Positions 1 to 10,675 of a stretch of DNA of 64,000 bases are shown piece after piece. The notes below the pieces were generated by a model. That model did not search any database and had not been told where the DNA came from. It saw only the letters and a program-made list of their open reading frames with translations. Source of the stretch: Siphonodentalium dalli (Eukaryota > Mollusca > Scaphopoda > Gadilida > Siphonodentaliidae); NCBI GenBank assembly GCA_032622095.1, contig CP136067.1, forward strand, positions 75,170,705 through 75,234,704, given 5' to 3'. Position 1 is the first letter of the stretch. Every line of letters begins with the position of its first letter. Made by a program: the position numbers and the translations under genes.

Positions 1-900
1 ATATTTGATCAATATTTTACGATTGTAAGAGTCTCATCGTCATCTTTAGACGCATTATTGTCGAGTATGGATATGTACACGCACATGGCGTTGCTTTTTG
101 GTCAGATGTAGGTCACATCACCTGCTTGAAATTTGTTTGTGTTCTTTAGTTCAAATACCAGTTTGTTATGCTCGGTTACTGCTCAATGACTGATGTAGTC
201 CAATAAATTTGTAGTCATGTATATAATTCGAACTGCCGTAAAGAATTTCTCTGAACAATTCGATTGGAATAGGCCCTACAAGGAATTTATGTTTTGTGGA
301 TTGAAATATTGGCGAAAAATCCTGACATGATCGACACAGTTCACACGTGCATGCAGTGCGGTACTCTTGGTTGCAACTCTGCTTTGTGTATACGGGGTAT
401 TACACCCACACATGGTATTTTTCGTCTGAATTCATTTACATGCTTTCACAAATGGATTAATACATGGGTGATTCGTATTGGATTTTATTTATTTGAAAAG
501 TTCAATCTGGTGAGTGGACTTACTAACAATTCTCATTCCATTTCAAGTTCATGTTCTGATCGATGTTTACCTCTAAAGGCTCTAGAATTAACGTAGAACA
601 GTCACTTATATTTACACAGATTGTTAATTGATAGCCTTGGAAATCATGCCTAATATCCTAATATTGCATATTGCCATGCATAGCTGACATTGTTTTATTG
701 TCAAGGTGCTGATTTATGCATTCACGCTTAAGTAGAACAAGTCACGATTCCCACATCTCCTAAATCCACATGACCCATGTACTACGATGTAGGGCTACTG
801 ATACCCCACCCCTGTCCTGAAACCCCGATAAGGACCATGAGTGGGTGATTTATTGGTATGGTTATTCGCGTACAGGTAACATTTTGTTTGACATTGTGAA
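1..900. other. AT-rich non-coding sequence
   Basis: No recognisable coding or repeat signature was seen. Open frames here are short and have no familiar motifs. The stretch lies downstream (minus-strand sense) of the THAP exon, so it could hold its introns or later exons, but no second THAP-gene exon was identified. Confidence 0.4.
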
Positions 901-906
901 TCACAC

Positions 907-1119
907 TTTTGCATGTCCTAGCTTGAATTTCACAATATTTGTGAAAGATCCGTCTTCAAAGTGCTTGGAACACAAACAGCTGTATTGTGACAGCCCATTC
1001 CAAACCCTCTTGTTGCGGACAAATGCCGTCCACTGCCGTCGAATGGCTGCATTCTTGGGCCACTTGAACAGATAATTATATTTATGGCTACAGTTTGCAG
1101 CCACGCAGCGACGATTCAT
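907..1119 (-). CDS. THAP-domain zinc finger exon (partial gene)
   Basis: On the minus strand, an ATG at 1119 opens a frame starting MNRRCVAANC. It contains the complete C2CH zinc ligands of a THAP domain: C-x4-C (CVAANC), 43 residues, then C-x2-H (CSKH), followed by FEDGSF. It also has the conserved internal tryptophan in the LFKWP segment. THAP domains are DNA-binding modules found in animal transcription regulators and P-element-type transposases. The frame ends in a TGA right after GHAKV, before the conserved AVPTxF box. A GTGTGA sequence at 906-901 could be the splice donor that ends the exon, so this is probably exon 1 of a longer gene whose other exons were not found. The frame stays open upstream to 1335, but the residues there look like translated 5' UTR. 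It may be a host gene or the N-terminus of a domesticated transposase. Confidence 0.72.
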
Positions 1120-1218
1120 TTTTTTTTTCAAATGAAAAACAACAATAAAAAAAAGCGATTTCAAAATACGTGATTTTAAAAACGGCGCATAAAATCTCTT
1201 CCGCCTTTGTACTTGCGA

Positions 1219-1226
1219 TGACGTCA
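1219..1226. promoter_or_regulatory. CRE-like palindrome TGACGTCA upstream of the THAP exon
   Basis: A full TGACGTCA palindrome lies exactly 100 bp upstream of the proposed THAP start codon, in a locally CpG-containing stretch. CREB/ATF factors bind this sequence in animals. A promoter role is inferred from position only. Confidence 0.35.
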
Positions 1227-1432
1227 TTTTCCGAGTCGCGACGGAAACAGCTGATTCAAAAATGAATATTGTAAACAAAGAAGCCGTTTTCTTCAAATGT
1301 CTGGAAATAGTACTTTTTGGTAAAAATGCGAACAAAATGGACAGGATACATGTTATAAACCTTATTTAGCATAAGTTAAGACATATTTAGATATGATTGG
1401 AGCTAAATTAATTGTATTATTCAGCTGGTCTT

Positions 1433-1822
1433 TAACATGTAGTGGCCATTTAGTATCATTTTATCATTCAATATGTGACTCAGAAAAACTATAATTGGTG
1501 ACGAGGAAGCATGTGTTTTCATTGTTTAGAATATGTTTTTTTGAAAATTACCCAGTTTATCTACCCCACATAACGGTATACTCTATACTCTGATCATAGC
1601 TATATACTCTCGCTGACAGATGGGTTAAACATCTGCCGATCTTGATCGGCCTCTAAGATCGGCCTCTCGGAAGATAAACTGGGTAATTTTCAGCAAAAAG
1701 ATTCTGAACCATAATGCCTCTGCTGAAGAAAAAACATTCTCCCTTGTCACCAATGATAGTTTTTCTGAGTCGCATAGTCATATTGAATGATAAAATGACA
1801 CTATCTGGTCACTGCATGTTAA
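1433..1822. mobile_element. Foldback element with ~140-bp inverted arms
   Basis: The left arm (1433-1565) and right arm (1669-1822) are inverted copies of each other. Shared blocks include TCATTTTATCATTCAATATG near the outer ends and AATTACCCAGTTTATCT at the inner ends. The centre holds a short GATCGGCCTC motif repeated twice. A diverged piece of the central region (GGGTTAAACATCTGCCGATC and neighbours) recurs inverted at about 11920-12040, which marks this as a dispersed family. It has no coding capacity. The transposon superfamily is unknown. Confidence 0.7.
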
Positions 1823-1836
1823 GGTAAGAAAAACTC

Positions 1837-1892
1837 AGGTGGGGGGGAGATGATCAGGGAGGGGGAAGATGCGGGGGGGGGGGGGGGGGGAA
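1837..1892. repeat. G-rich tract with a long poly-G run
   Basis: Purine-rich sequence ends in an uninterrupted run of about 18 Gs near 1873-1890. Similar G or C homopolymers recur at about 14355, 23555, 23736, 26617, 29327, 37767, 45876 and 59634. Their exact lengths should not be trusted in an assembly. Confidence 0.8.
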
Positions 1893-2391
1893 ACTGTTAC
1901 ACTGGTACAATTGAGGCCCATAATATCGGTCCTGGCAATTTTTAGGAACGAAACTTTGGGCTGATAATATCGGCCCATGGCAATCAAAGAGTTACTGAAA
2001 ACACCTATTGAATATTCTTATACCATCAGATGCTGTTAGATGTATAAAATATATAACCGTTCGTTAACTCAAAAGTCAAATATTTTTCATCTGATCATCC
2101 ACATATTTCATCTCTAGGTTTTTCATGGCACACTCTTCGCCTTTATGGATATTGGATGGCAGCAATTAATCACCTGCATCTCTGTTACCAGGCGCTGAAT
2201 TACATCAAGTCTGATCACCTTATATCAAATTATCCATGTTAATCAATTGACATTGTTGACAAACCGTGTTAACTGACTAATCGGTTCACGGCAAGTGAAG
2301 TTCAAGGCCAATTACTTCCTAAACATGGTATATTTACGAGTGTTTTAAAACGATAATATAGCTTCTTTCCAAGATTTTGAAGATGCCTAGG

Positions 2392-3372
2392 TGTCACACA
2401 GCATAATCGATCTGAGGATACGTTGTGAGCATGGAGGATTTGATGTGATTCCAACTAGGGTTCGAGCATTTTTGGCGCATTTTTTTGTTATTAAAACTTG
2501 GTAACTCATACAAAGAGGGTCACTGCTTGATAATACACATGTAAATGCTAACATTTGGTCATCTTCCCAGTGGGGAGGCCCTTATCACACATGTATAGGC
2601 AGTCAAAATGAATGTAGATGGCAGCGGGTATATAGTTCCAACTAAATTGTCAGTTCTGCATTGCCTAAGAGATGTGCATATATGCAGATATCTTGCCAAC
2701 TCGCACTGCTTTTCAGCTCATAACTCGTTGGAATATCCAGTTTAATTAAAGAAAAGTGAGGTGGGGTGTAAACACAAATGTCAATGTGGAGGTGTTGTAA
2801 TCGTCAACGATGATTCACTATGTATATATTACAACAAATATATTATGGATGCCTCACACTGTGGCCCATTGGCATCTCGTGAAGGGCACTGGAGCTTCCA
2901 TGGCTCATTTTGTGTGTGGAATACAAAATACTGAGGAATATACATGGAACAGTATTATAGTATACACATACTGACTGCCTTGGGGAGAAATAGCGAGAAT
3001 GATTTTGACCATTACCCAGCGAGCACACTATTACCTGGCTATAGTCTTTAAACTATCACCAACCTGCTGATATCACAATGAGTGAGAACGGTCTCCCCAC
3101 ATACTGACTGCCTTGGGGAGAAATAGCGAGAATGATTTTGACCATTACCCAGCGAGCACACTATTACCTGGCTATAGTCTTTAAACTATCACCAACCTGC
3201 TGATATCACAATGAGTGAGAACGGTCTCCCCACTGGGCAAACAACCAAATGTTAGCATTTACATGATTAACATCAAGCGGTGAACCTCTTTGTATGACTT
3301 ACCATACTTTAATAGCAAATAAATGCTCGAATCCTTCATGCTTACAATGAATCCTCGGATCGATTACGCCAC
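2392..3372. mobile_element. ~980-bp inverted-repeat element
   Basis: The left arm (about 2392-2580) and right arm (about 3222-3372) are diverged inverted copies. Each reads outward to inward as TAATCGATC[TC]GAGGAT, a GAGCATTT block, a CATACAAAGAGG block, AAATGCTAACATTTGGT and CCCAGTGGGGAG. No transposase frame lies between them. A perfect 133-bp tandem duplication abuts the inner edge of the right arm. Confidence 0.65.
2965..3233. repeat. Perfect 133-bp tandem duplication
   Basis: Two head-to-tail copies, starting near 2965 and 3098, are identical base for base as read. Each runs from CACATACTGACTGCC through GGTCTCCCCA. Identity this high implies a very recent duplication or an assembly overlap error. 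Confidence 0.9.
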
Positions 3373-5126
3373 GTGGGTGACCGTGTGCATATGCATGTTG
3401 TAAAAGTGAGTCGTTAGATTTAAAAGAAGGAGCCATATTTGAGCAGAAAACCAACAGTGATTTTTGACCATTTCCGAAGTCGATATAGTCAAGTAAGAAC
3501 GATGTTTACATTGAATAAAACTGTACAAAAGCCATTATAACATATATCAAAGCAATGTTAATAGCTCCCACCTTGATGAAATAAGCCGATCAGAGTTGTA
3601 TATGTGGTAATTAATAAATAATCCCTCTTTTGTCGAAAAGTATCGCCCTGTCATTCGGATCAATAGGTGGAAAAATAAATATAACGATATACATATCCCT
3701 TTCCTGTAAATTTGCACAATGGAATTTTCATTATCACATGCTTTGGGACCACAGAATGTGAGAGGTATGGAAAAATGAGTCGTATTATCACCTAAATGGC
3801 TCAATAATGAGTTTCCTACACACAAACTAAACATTTACTCTTCAAATCGCCTACACACAAACAACATTTACTCATCAATTCGCCGATAAACAGTAATGAT
3901 TCATCCAATGAGAGTTGCTGCATATAATTTGTATATATATAATGAATTTGGGTGTGGAGTGGTCCACATCAGTTTAACTTATAAAATCGGATCCACTGAA
4001 TGTAGTATTTTGCACTCTGTACAATTTGTTTGGTAAATGAATAGTGTTAATGATTGTTGGTTATCATGTAATTAAATGTTTACAATGTTATGTTGAAACT
4101 TTTTCTTTTGATACTGGAAGCCTGGGACTGGAAAGTAGTAGAGTTGCTTATGTACTTTCGTGGGAATTTTTTTTAACAAATGTTATTAAAAAATAGCTGA
4201 ATTTGATGACAAAAATGTGCATCAGTTTTAAATATCTAGATTGCCGTATAATTACAACCAAAAAGTGCATCTATATTCTAGATGGCGACCAAACTGGTTG
4301 CTATACTAGAGAAATCACTAAAATTGGTCAAATTTTCTTTGATAACACCGCTAATCTGCGATTTAGTGAATATAGGTGAATATATTTGCTCTGTGTTGGC
4401 GAAAGAACATGGAGTTATGAAACAATATGAATAGTTTGTGAACAATGGCTGTTTATACTCAAGAATTCAAGAGAATGAAACCACGAAAATGAGATGATAT
4501 CATCAAAATGGCAACCATGAACAATTTCAGAGTTGGCATTGAGTCTGGGAGGAAAATTAATTTTTATAGGGAGGATTATGTTTCGCCATCAATAATACCA
4601 TTACATCACACTTCCTCTTGACAGTGCAACTTGGACCTCAACGTGAAAATCCCAGATGGCGACCGAAATTCTAATAATTGATAAATAATAAATTATTCAC
4701 AGCGGTTTGAAATCGGTGGCTAATAGCAACCTTATTTTGAATAAATTCTACTATCTAATCATTCGGCAACCATGACATATTAGATTGTCATATTATTATG
4801 CATATGCATCTAAATTCAAGATGATGACTGAGATGGTTACCAAAATGGAGAAATCATCCAAATTTCTAGTTTCATTGATAATGCTTCTAAGGTGGGTTTC
4901 AGTGACTACTGGTAAACACATTTGTTCCCCTGTTGGCAAAAGACCCAGGAATGCTGATACAATCTGATGTTGCGGCCTTGGCGACGTATCAACAAAAACT
5001 CTCGGCTCGAAATTGGGTCACATCTACTTTAGCGTTTCAGATGGTTTAAACGAATAAATTAATGCATACAAGTGGAAAAAAGGTCGGTAGACCGCATGTC
5101 CGCCTCTAAGCGTCGGCTTTATACGA
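3373..5126. other. Non-coding stretch with two diverged ~170-bp repeats
   Basis: No gene was recognised. Segments at about 4230-4400 and 4770-4940 resemble each other (GATGGCGACC or GATGATGACT, then TGGTTGC or TGGTTACC, then GAGAAATCA). They look like old copies of one interspersed repeat. Confidence 0.4.
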
Positions 5127-5520
5127 CCTCAAATTGGCAAATTCTAAGTCAAAAAGGGACATAACTCATGTAAAAATAACTGGACGAAACCCATATTAGA
5201 ACTTGGCCTGTATCTTTACCTGGGAAATACACATACCAACTTTGGTTCAGATCAAATAATCCAAACTGGAGTTATCGGTCGGAAACCAAAAATGTTAACA
5301 GATGGTCAAATTCTAAGTCGAAAAAGGGCCGTAACTCATGTAAAAAAAATTGGACGGAACCAATATTCGAACTTGGCCTGTAACTGGGAAATACACATAC
5401 GAACTTTGGTTCAGATCAAATAATCCAAACTGGAGTTATCGGTCGGAAACCAAAAATGTTAACAGACGGTAAAATTCTAAGTCGAAAAAAGGGGCATAAC
5501 TCTGGTGAAAATTGGAGTCG
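5127..5520 (+). repeat. Three diverged tandem copies of a ~165-bp repeat
   Basis: AAATTCTAAGTC recurs at about 5138, 5308 and 5471, each followed by AAAAAGGG and CATAACTC or GTAACTCATG. The unit continues through a CATACNAACTTTGGTTCAG block and GGTCGGAAACCAAAAATG. The third copy is cut short. A distant relative with a CCATAACTCAGTTAAAAATA core lies at 13440-13600. Confidence 0.7.
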
Positions 5521-6042
5521 GCGGACAATAAAATAGTAATGTAGCTACATATTCGATGAAACATGATTTATGTCCCTATTGGGACTAAATTTTAGCTTTC
5601 ACTATTCTGTTCCCCGTCATTTTAGAAAGCTTGCACCGCACAAAATTTACGATGTACACTTTTCTCAGAACTTGCATGGTTATTTTCAATCTAGCGAAAT
5701 CTGAACTATAACAGTTTGAATGGCTTTGCTTTTTGTTTGAGAACATTGATATTTTATTGAAAGAATTTCACAGTTCCGATTTCTATACATGGATTCATAT
5801 TAAATCAGGACTTATATCTTGTTTATTGCTGACAAATCAGCCCAATATTCCATAAATTCCCAACCTCATCACATGTACCGTAACTGTGTATTCATGCGTA
5901 ACGGGAATTGCTCTTCTAAATTTCCAAATTACTCTTCGATATGACCAAAATGTAGGTTGTTTTTGTCTGAAAACTTTTCAGTCATAAATTTGACAAAAAA
6001 TGATAGTGGTCAGTTGGCATAAGATAAATACAACAATAGCAT
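5521..6042. other. No gene recognised
   Basis: AT-rich sequence with no coding motifs or clear repeats visible by eye. Confidence 0.35.
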
Positions 6043-6129
6043 AGTGTGTTTTGAGATGTGTTTTATCTCAACTCGTTAGAAGTATGATACTTCTAATTCA
6101 TTGAGATAAAACACATCTCAAAACACACT
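6043..6129. repeat. Perfect hairpin, 29-bp arms
   Basis: The arms AGTGTGTTTTGAGATG... (6043-6071) and their exact complement (6101-6129) flank a 29-base spacer. The spacer contains its own small hairpin (TTAGAAGTATGATACTTCTAA-like). It is probably a very short foldback MITE. Confidence 0.8.
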
Positions 6130-6717
6130 GCCATTATCGTAAATATACACATCTACTATATGTTTTGGAACTTCTGCCTGTCTATGTGTTATAGACTCAA
6201 AAACTTGCTCGACCGATCCGACTTTAATGTGGTATCACAGTTACTGGACATAAAGTCCCAAAAATAAGGGTTTAATCGAGTTTATAAATCGGGAACTGTG
6301 GTGGTATGTAAGCCAGTCTGAGTAAACTCATACCTAAATATTCATTACAACATTGAATATTAGGTCTGACGGAAAACATCGCTATCTCATTTCCAAGTCC
6401 TCGGGATTCCGTAATCTGATTGATTGCGTAAATAATTTTCCGTCCAATGAAACCGTATGGGTTAATAAACAAGTGTTAGTGGGCGGAGACTCCCATAATG
6501 TCACCTCTAAATATAGTAACAAAGCGGAATTTATATATTCGGTACGATTCCAATTAATTTGAAGGATGTGCTGGACCTGATAGATAGGCCTGCGTATGGT
6601 ACCAACTTGGCCTCCCATAAATATAAATAGAACTCACTCATGTCCGTGTATTTGATTTACTTTATTGTAACATGGTTTGCAAATCAAATTATTTGTCGTA
6701 AAAAAGTCATCTGAAAG
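6130..6717. other. No gene recognised
   Basis: Contains a GACCGATCCGACT block at about 6210 that recurs at about 8100, which points to an interspersed repeat. Open frames are short and overlap on both strands. Confidence 0.35.
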
Positions 6718-6930
6718 TCAAACACCGAGGAAATGACTTAATTTTATGCTTTTAAATAGTTCTAAAGCATCATTTTTGATGACGACCTTATTTTTTGCTC
6801 TCGGGTGCAGCTTTCCCGTTGATGCAGCGAGTTCATCTCCCGAAAAAGAATAGTCGCACACACGACAAATATTATCTTCTGTAAGTTTATGTCGCGACAC
6901 AGGCCTTCTATGGGTTGATGAGTCGGCCAT
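6718..6930 (-). CDS. Possible first exon with a CxxC motif (uncharacterised)
   Basis: On the minus strand, an ATG at 6930 in a good animal start context (ATAACAATGG) opens a 70-codon frame beginning MADSSTHRRPVSRHKL. It includes a possible metal-binding ICRVCDYSF segment and ends at a stop after LSHFLGV. A GT in ...CCTCGGTGTTTG near the end could be a splice donor. Good start context, a TGACGTCA box 71 bp upstream and a CxxC pair together suggest exon 1 of a real or repeat-borne gene. No family is assigned, and it may be a chance frame. Confidence 0.3.
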   Translation of the reverse strand: MADSSTHRRPVSRHKLTEDNICRVCDYSFSGDELAASTGKLHPRAKNKVVIKNDALELFKSIKLSHFLGV

Positions 6931-7000
6931 TGTTATTGCGAAGCACAACAAATAACACGTGGGGACACCTGTCAATCATCGATGTATTTTTAAAAATCCG

Positions 7001-7008
7001 TGACGTCA
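7001..7008. promoter_or_regulatory. CRE-like palindrome TGACGTCA
   Basis: A full CRE palindrome lies 71 bp upstream of the ATG of the putative 6.9-kb exon. The arrangement is similar to the one upstream of the THAP exon. Function is inferred only from position. Confidence 0.3.
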
Positions 7009-8697
7009 TTTTGGGGAAGCTCTTTGCTGAATAGAAATGGTTTTGGCGACATTAGCTCCAGACTCTATATTTCTAATATAGCTAATATAGAGTCAACGTT
7101 CACCCAGACTGTATGTAAGCCTACTTTGATCTCGGGAACAATATGAGCGGGTCCAATTTCATGTCCGTCAGTGTTCACACTGCCCAGAAATTCCTTTAGC
7201 CATTATTTTAGCCAAATGCCATTTTTTTTAGCCACTTTGAATTTACTTTAGCCATGTTTGGGAAAATGTTTTGCGATAAATTGAACGTATATTACATTTT
7301 ATTGACAAAAGAAAATAACAATGTAATATGAGCAATAACATCCTGCCAAGCGATTCCACATGCAATTAAAGTTTTAGATCATCGCAAATTAAAACAAATT
7401 GCGGTGTATTAACATATAGCGAAAATATGCAATACGATATCTGAACGCAACCTGAAGTTTTATTTATTCGCGAGTTTGTTCATATTTTTATCCATGCCTA
7501 TGCGTATCTGGTGCATATTTGTTCAATTCGCGGGAAAATAGTAAGTATAACCTGGTGACTACGCAATTAAGATAATTTTAATCGCGGCTAGTTGGACAGA
7601 TCGATCGGTTTTGCAAAAAGTTGGAATTAATTAATAGGGATCAAACTGCAAATGCAAGAAATTCATTTTGGAAACTTGATTCACAGCAAAAACCTCCGCC
7701 ACTTAAAGTGATTAAGCATCTTTCCCTTATCCCCACTCACAAGTTGTGTTTATTACAACACCAAGCATCTGCCATTGACACTGCATGAATCAACACAAAT
7801 GTACACCTATTACTAATTGCTCCAAGCACATCCGATCGTGTAACATACTCGAGGTGGCGACGCTTTTGTTGTACGGGTGTCAGCTGCACGTGATGTTATT
7901 AGACCGATGACTGCTGGTTTGTTTATAATCACCACCATGTCCAGATGGACATATTTGAGAGGAAATTAATTCAGCAATTTTTTTTGCAATTTGGTCATTT
8001 TTTTTCGCCATTTACAATGGCTAAAATGGCTACCGCCAGCGAGAACACTGATGACCGTGACCTTGACTCATACGCTCATATAGGCATGTTTCTGGACCTC
8101 GACCGATCCGACTCAAATTTGGTATGTAGGCCTTCTTTGATCCCAGGATCAATATGGGTGGATCCCTAAATAGCCCGGACGAAGTCGAGCGCATCAGTTA
8201 GTAGTATATATACTGTATATAAAGACAAGGAAAGTAAGCTCAAAATAGTTTTTAATAAAAAATAATAACATTATAGATATAAACTCTTTACTATAAACAA
8301 TACAAAACTATATTAAGCTCTGGTACAAACTGGAGAATTTCCAATTGCTCTGCACAAAAAATAACCCAATATCTACGAGTTAATATTCATAACTTTGAAC
8401 TTGAGACTGAGTGACCAAAAAAGTTACTCATTCAAAGAGCCACCACCCTTGTTGGGGTTTTTAAACCATGCAGCAGTGTGAACTATTATTATTAAGATGG
8501 AGGTCAAGTGACTAATATTGAATGAGGAGTCCTTGCAAATCTTTGGAGCGAAAGCTGTATATGAAGTTTAAGTATATCATCAGATCTGCTGTCTCAATGC
8601 CTCAGTAGTCCGATTTCAATGCAACATGCCAACGCAGTGGGTTCATCTGAACACTCCTATAGTATTAAAGCAATATATATAAGAGGATATCCAATAA
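7009..8697. other. Non-coding, with repeat-derived pieces
   Basis: TTTAGCCA occurs four times between 7195 and 7255. GTANGTAGGCC or GTATGTAAGCC followed by TTTGATC and CAATATG occurs at about 7110 and again at about 8123, so the two flanks belong to one interspersed repeat. No gene was recognised. Confidence 0.4.
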
Positions 8698-8771
8698 GTT
8701 ATGTTGGGATATAAGATTTTATGAAATGAGTTTGAGAACGAGTTTCATAAAATCTTATATCCCAACATAAC
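8698..8771. repeat. Perfect hairpin, 29-bp arms, 16-base loop
   Basis: GTTATGTTGGGATATAAG... (8698-8726) is exactly complementary to 8743-8771. It has the same arm length as the 6043 hairpin but a different sequence. Probably a short foldback element. Confidence 0.8.
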
Positions 8772-9181
8772 GAGTTGAAGATCAAGTATATCGCATGAAA
8801 AAAACTAAAGCTTTATGCCTTTCTAACCAATCAAAATCCTGAAAACAAGTTGCAAAATGCATATTTACAGCATTGACTGAGGCGCTTCACAACCATGTAC
8901 GACATTATTGCGCACTCTGGCTGGCAATAGAAAATATAGTCCCCCAATTTGCCTCTTATTTTTGTGTCTATTTTGGTTAGTGCAACAAAGTTGGACAAGA
9001 ATTTAACTTAAATGAACAAAGCAATCATTTTGTATTGTCTGTTGTTGGGTTCATGTGTGGCTTTTTGAAATAGTATTAATCCACCGAAATCAATGTAAAT
9101 TTTGTTGGTAAGCATGCGCCTATTCATCACTAGTGAGAGATAAGGAAATATGTAATGGCTTTTTAAATATTTAGCATATAA

Positions 9182-9310
9182 AATGAAAGTGTCAATGATA
9201 CTGTAGCTCAACTTCGAAAGGGAATAATTTCATGTGTTACAGTCAATGGAGTGATTAGGAATGCGGAAAATTTAAATGTCCAAGTAATACTAGATTATCA
9301 ACATGAATAG
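9182..9310 (+). repeat. Interspersed repeat head (GTGTCAATGAYACTG family)
   Basis: The block AAAGTGTCAATGATACTGTA, then GCTCAACTTCG, ACAGTCAATGGAGTGATTAGG, recurs in diverged form at 15300, 17615 and 18940. It precedes the CCAAGATGGC-type monomers and appears to be one end of that repeat. Confidence 0.6.
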
Positions 9311-9313
9311 ATA

Positions 9314-9526
9314 CAGTAATGCCCTAAATAATCGACTCCTTAACCACACCAGAATTATGGGTAACCTTTCAGGATTTAATCGGAAATATGGCTTGTTGCC
9401 ATTCATTGGAAAGCTCTCACACAGAGCTTTCCGATGAATGGCAACAAGCCATCTTTCCGACTAAATCCTGAAAAGTTACCCATAATTCTGCTGTGGTTAA
9501 GGAGTCGATTAATTAGGGCATTACTG
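9314..9526. mobile_element. Mariner-type MITE with TA target duplication
   Basis: A 213-bp near-perfect foldback begins CAGTAATGCCCTAA and ends TTAGGGCATTACTG, flanked by TA on each side (9312-9313 and 9527-9528). Arms of about 105 bp meet at GAAAGCTCTCACACAGAGCTTTC. A CAGT... terminus with a TA duplication is typical of Tc1/mariner-derived MITEs. It has no coding capacity and is inserted inside the older interspersed repeat. Confidence 0.8.
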
Positions 9527-9535
9527 TATATATAA

Positions 9536-10060
9536 AATAAAATCCAAGATGGCCACTGGCGGCTATGTTTTCCAATGAATATCAAAAACATTTGATAGCT
9601 CCCATCAAGATCAATATGAAATTTGGTGATGATTGGATGAGGGAAGTGGACTGCAGGGTCTGCCAAAGGATTTAGTCATGCAAAAAGTAAATTCCAAGAT
9701 AGCTGCCGGCAACCATGTTTTATGGCTGAATGACCCCAAAATGACTCGTTCCCATCTACATATCAATTTTACATCCATGACAACTTTCATGATGATCAGA
9801 CGAACAGTACGACCCATAGCCCATGCTAATGGATTGAATTATGAAATCCAAGATGGCCGCTGGTGGCCATGTTTTTTTGCCGAATAACTCCAAAATGACT
9901 CGATCTCATCTACATGTCAATGTCAACAGCTATGACAAATTTCATAATGATCCAACCAAATGTATGACCTGTAGCCTGTGCTAAAGTAAATTGTTGATGG
10001 ATGCACACACACACACGGACAACGGATACCAAGCCATGGCAATAGCTCAAACTTTACAAA
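9536..10060 (+). repeat. CCAAGATGGC-type tandem monomers
   Basis: Diverged monomers of about 150 bp carry AAATCCAAGATGGC, CATGTTTT, GATAGCTCCCATC and TGATGATTGGATGAGG, with copies starting near 9538, 9690 and 9845. The run ends with an ACACACACACGGAC stretch and CCAAGCCATGGCAATAGCTC. The same family occupies 15400-16250 and 17700-18090. Open frames here are repeat translations, not genes. Confidence 0.65.
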
Positions 10061-10257
10061 GTAATGTTGATCTAATAACAGTTGCAGAATTATCACTTCT
10101 TCAACTGAATGATGATCATGTATCTTTTGATAATTGTAGTCCAATGGCTGGGGTAGGAAATATATGTGATGTTCTGGGACCACCTGTTCAGGTGGACATT
10201 TTATTAAGGATTTCACACATCCTATGAACTTGGACTAAAAAAGTTCACACCACATTT

Positions 10258-10313
10258 ATTCAAATTAACTAATTATTATTAATTATTAATTTAAATAATT
10301 AGTTAATTTGAAA
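10258..10313. repeat. AT-rich inverted repeat
   Basis: TTCAAATTAACTAATTATT is mirrored by its complement about 15 bases later. Low-complexity hairpin with no other signal. Confidence 0.6.
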
Positions 10314-10527
10314 AAATGTCTTTAAATTATTATCTATTAAAAGTACTTTATCACATAATTTGGCCATAAAAGCAGTTTCATAATTATCGGTAATAGACAC
10401 GTTTAATATCAGCGCGTGCGATGACGTCACGGCGTTCTTCAAATAACTTGCGATCGCTGTAGTTTATGATTGTTGTTTTCGATGAATATTGCGCGTTGCT
10501 TCGGGTTTATTTGATCATGTGATAAAA

Positions 10528-10675
10528 GGTATCTCACACTCATCCTATTTTATACGTAATTTATCAACCTCGTCCTCTAAATTCTATTTGAGCCTCGGTA
10601 AACCTCGGCTCAAATCGAATTTAGTGAACTCGGTTGATAAATTCCGTATAAACTAGAAACTCATGTGAGATCCTC
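10528..10675. repeat. Foldback with ~70-bp imperfect arms
   Basis: The left arm runs from GGTATCTCACACTCAT to GAGCCTCGGT and the right arm from AACCTCGGCTC to ATGTGAGATCC. They pair through TTTATACG, TTTATCAACC and CTAAATTC blocks. Probably a MITE. No clear target duplication was seen. Confidence 0.7.
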
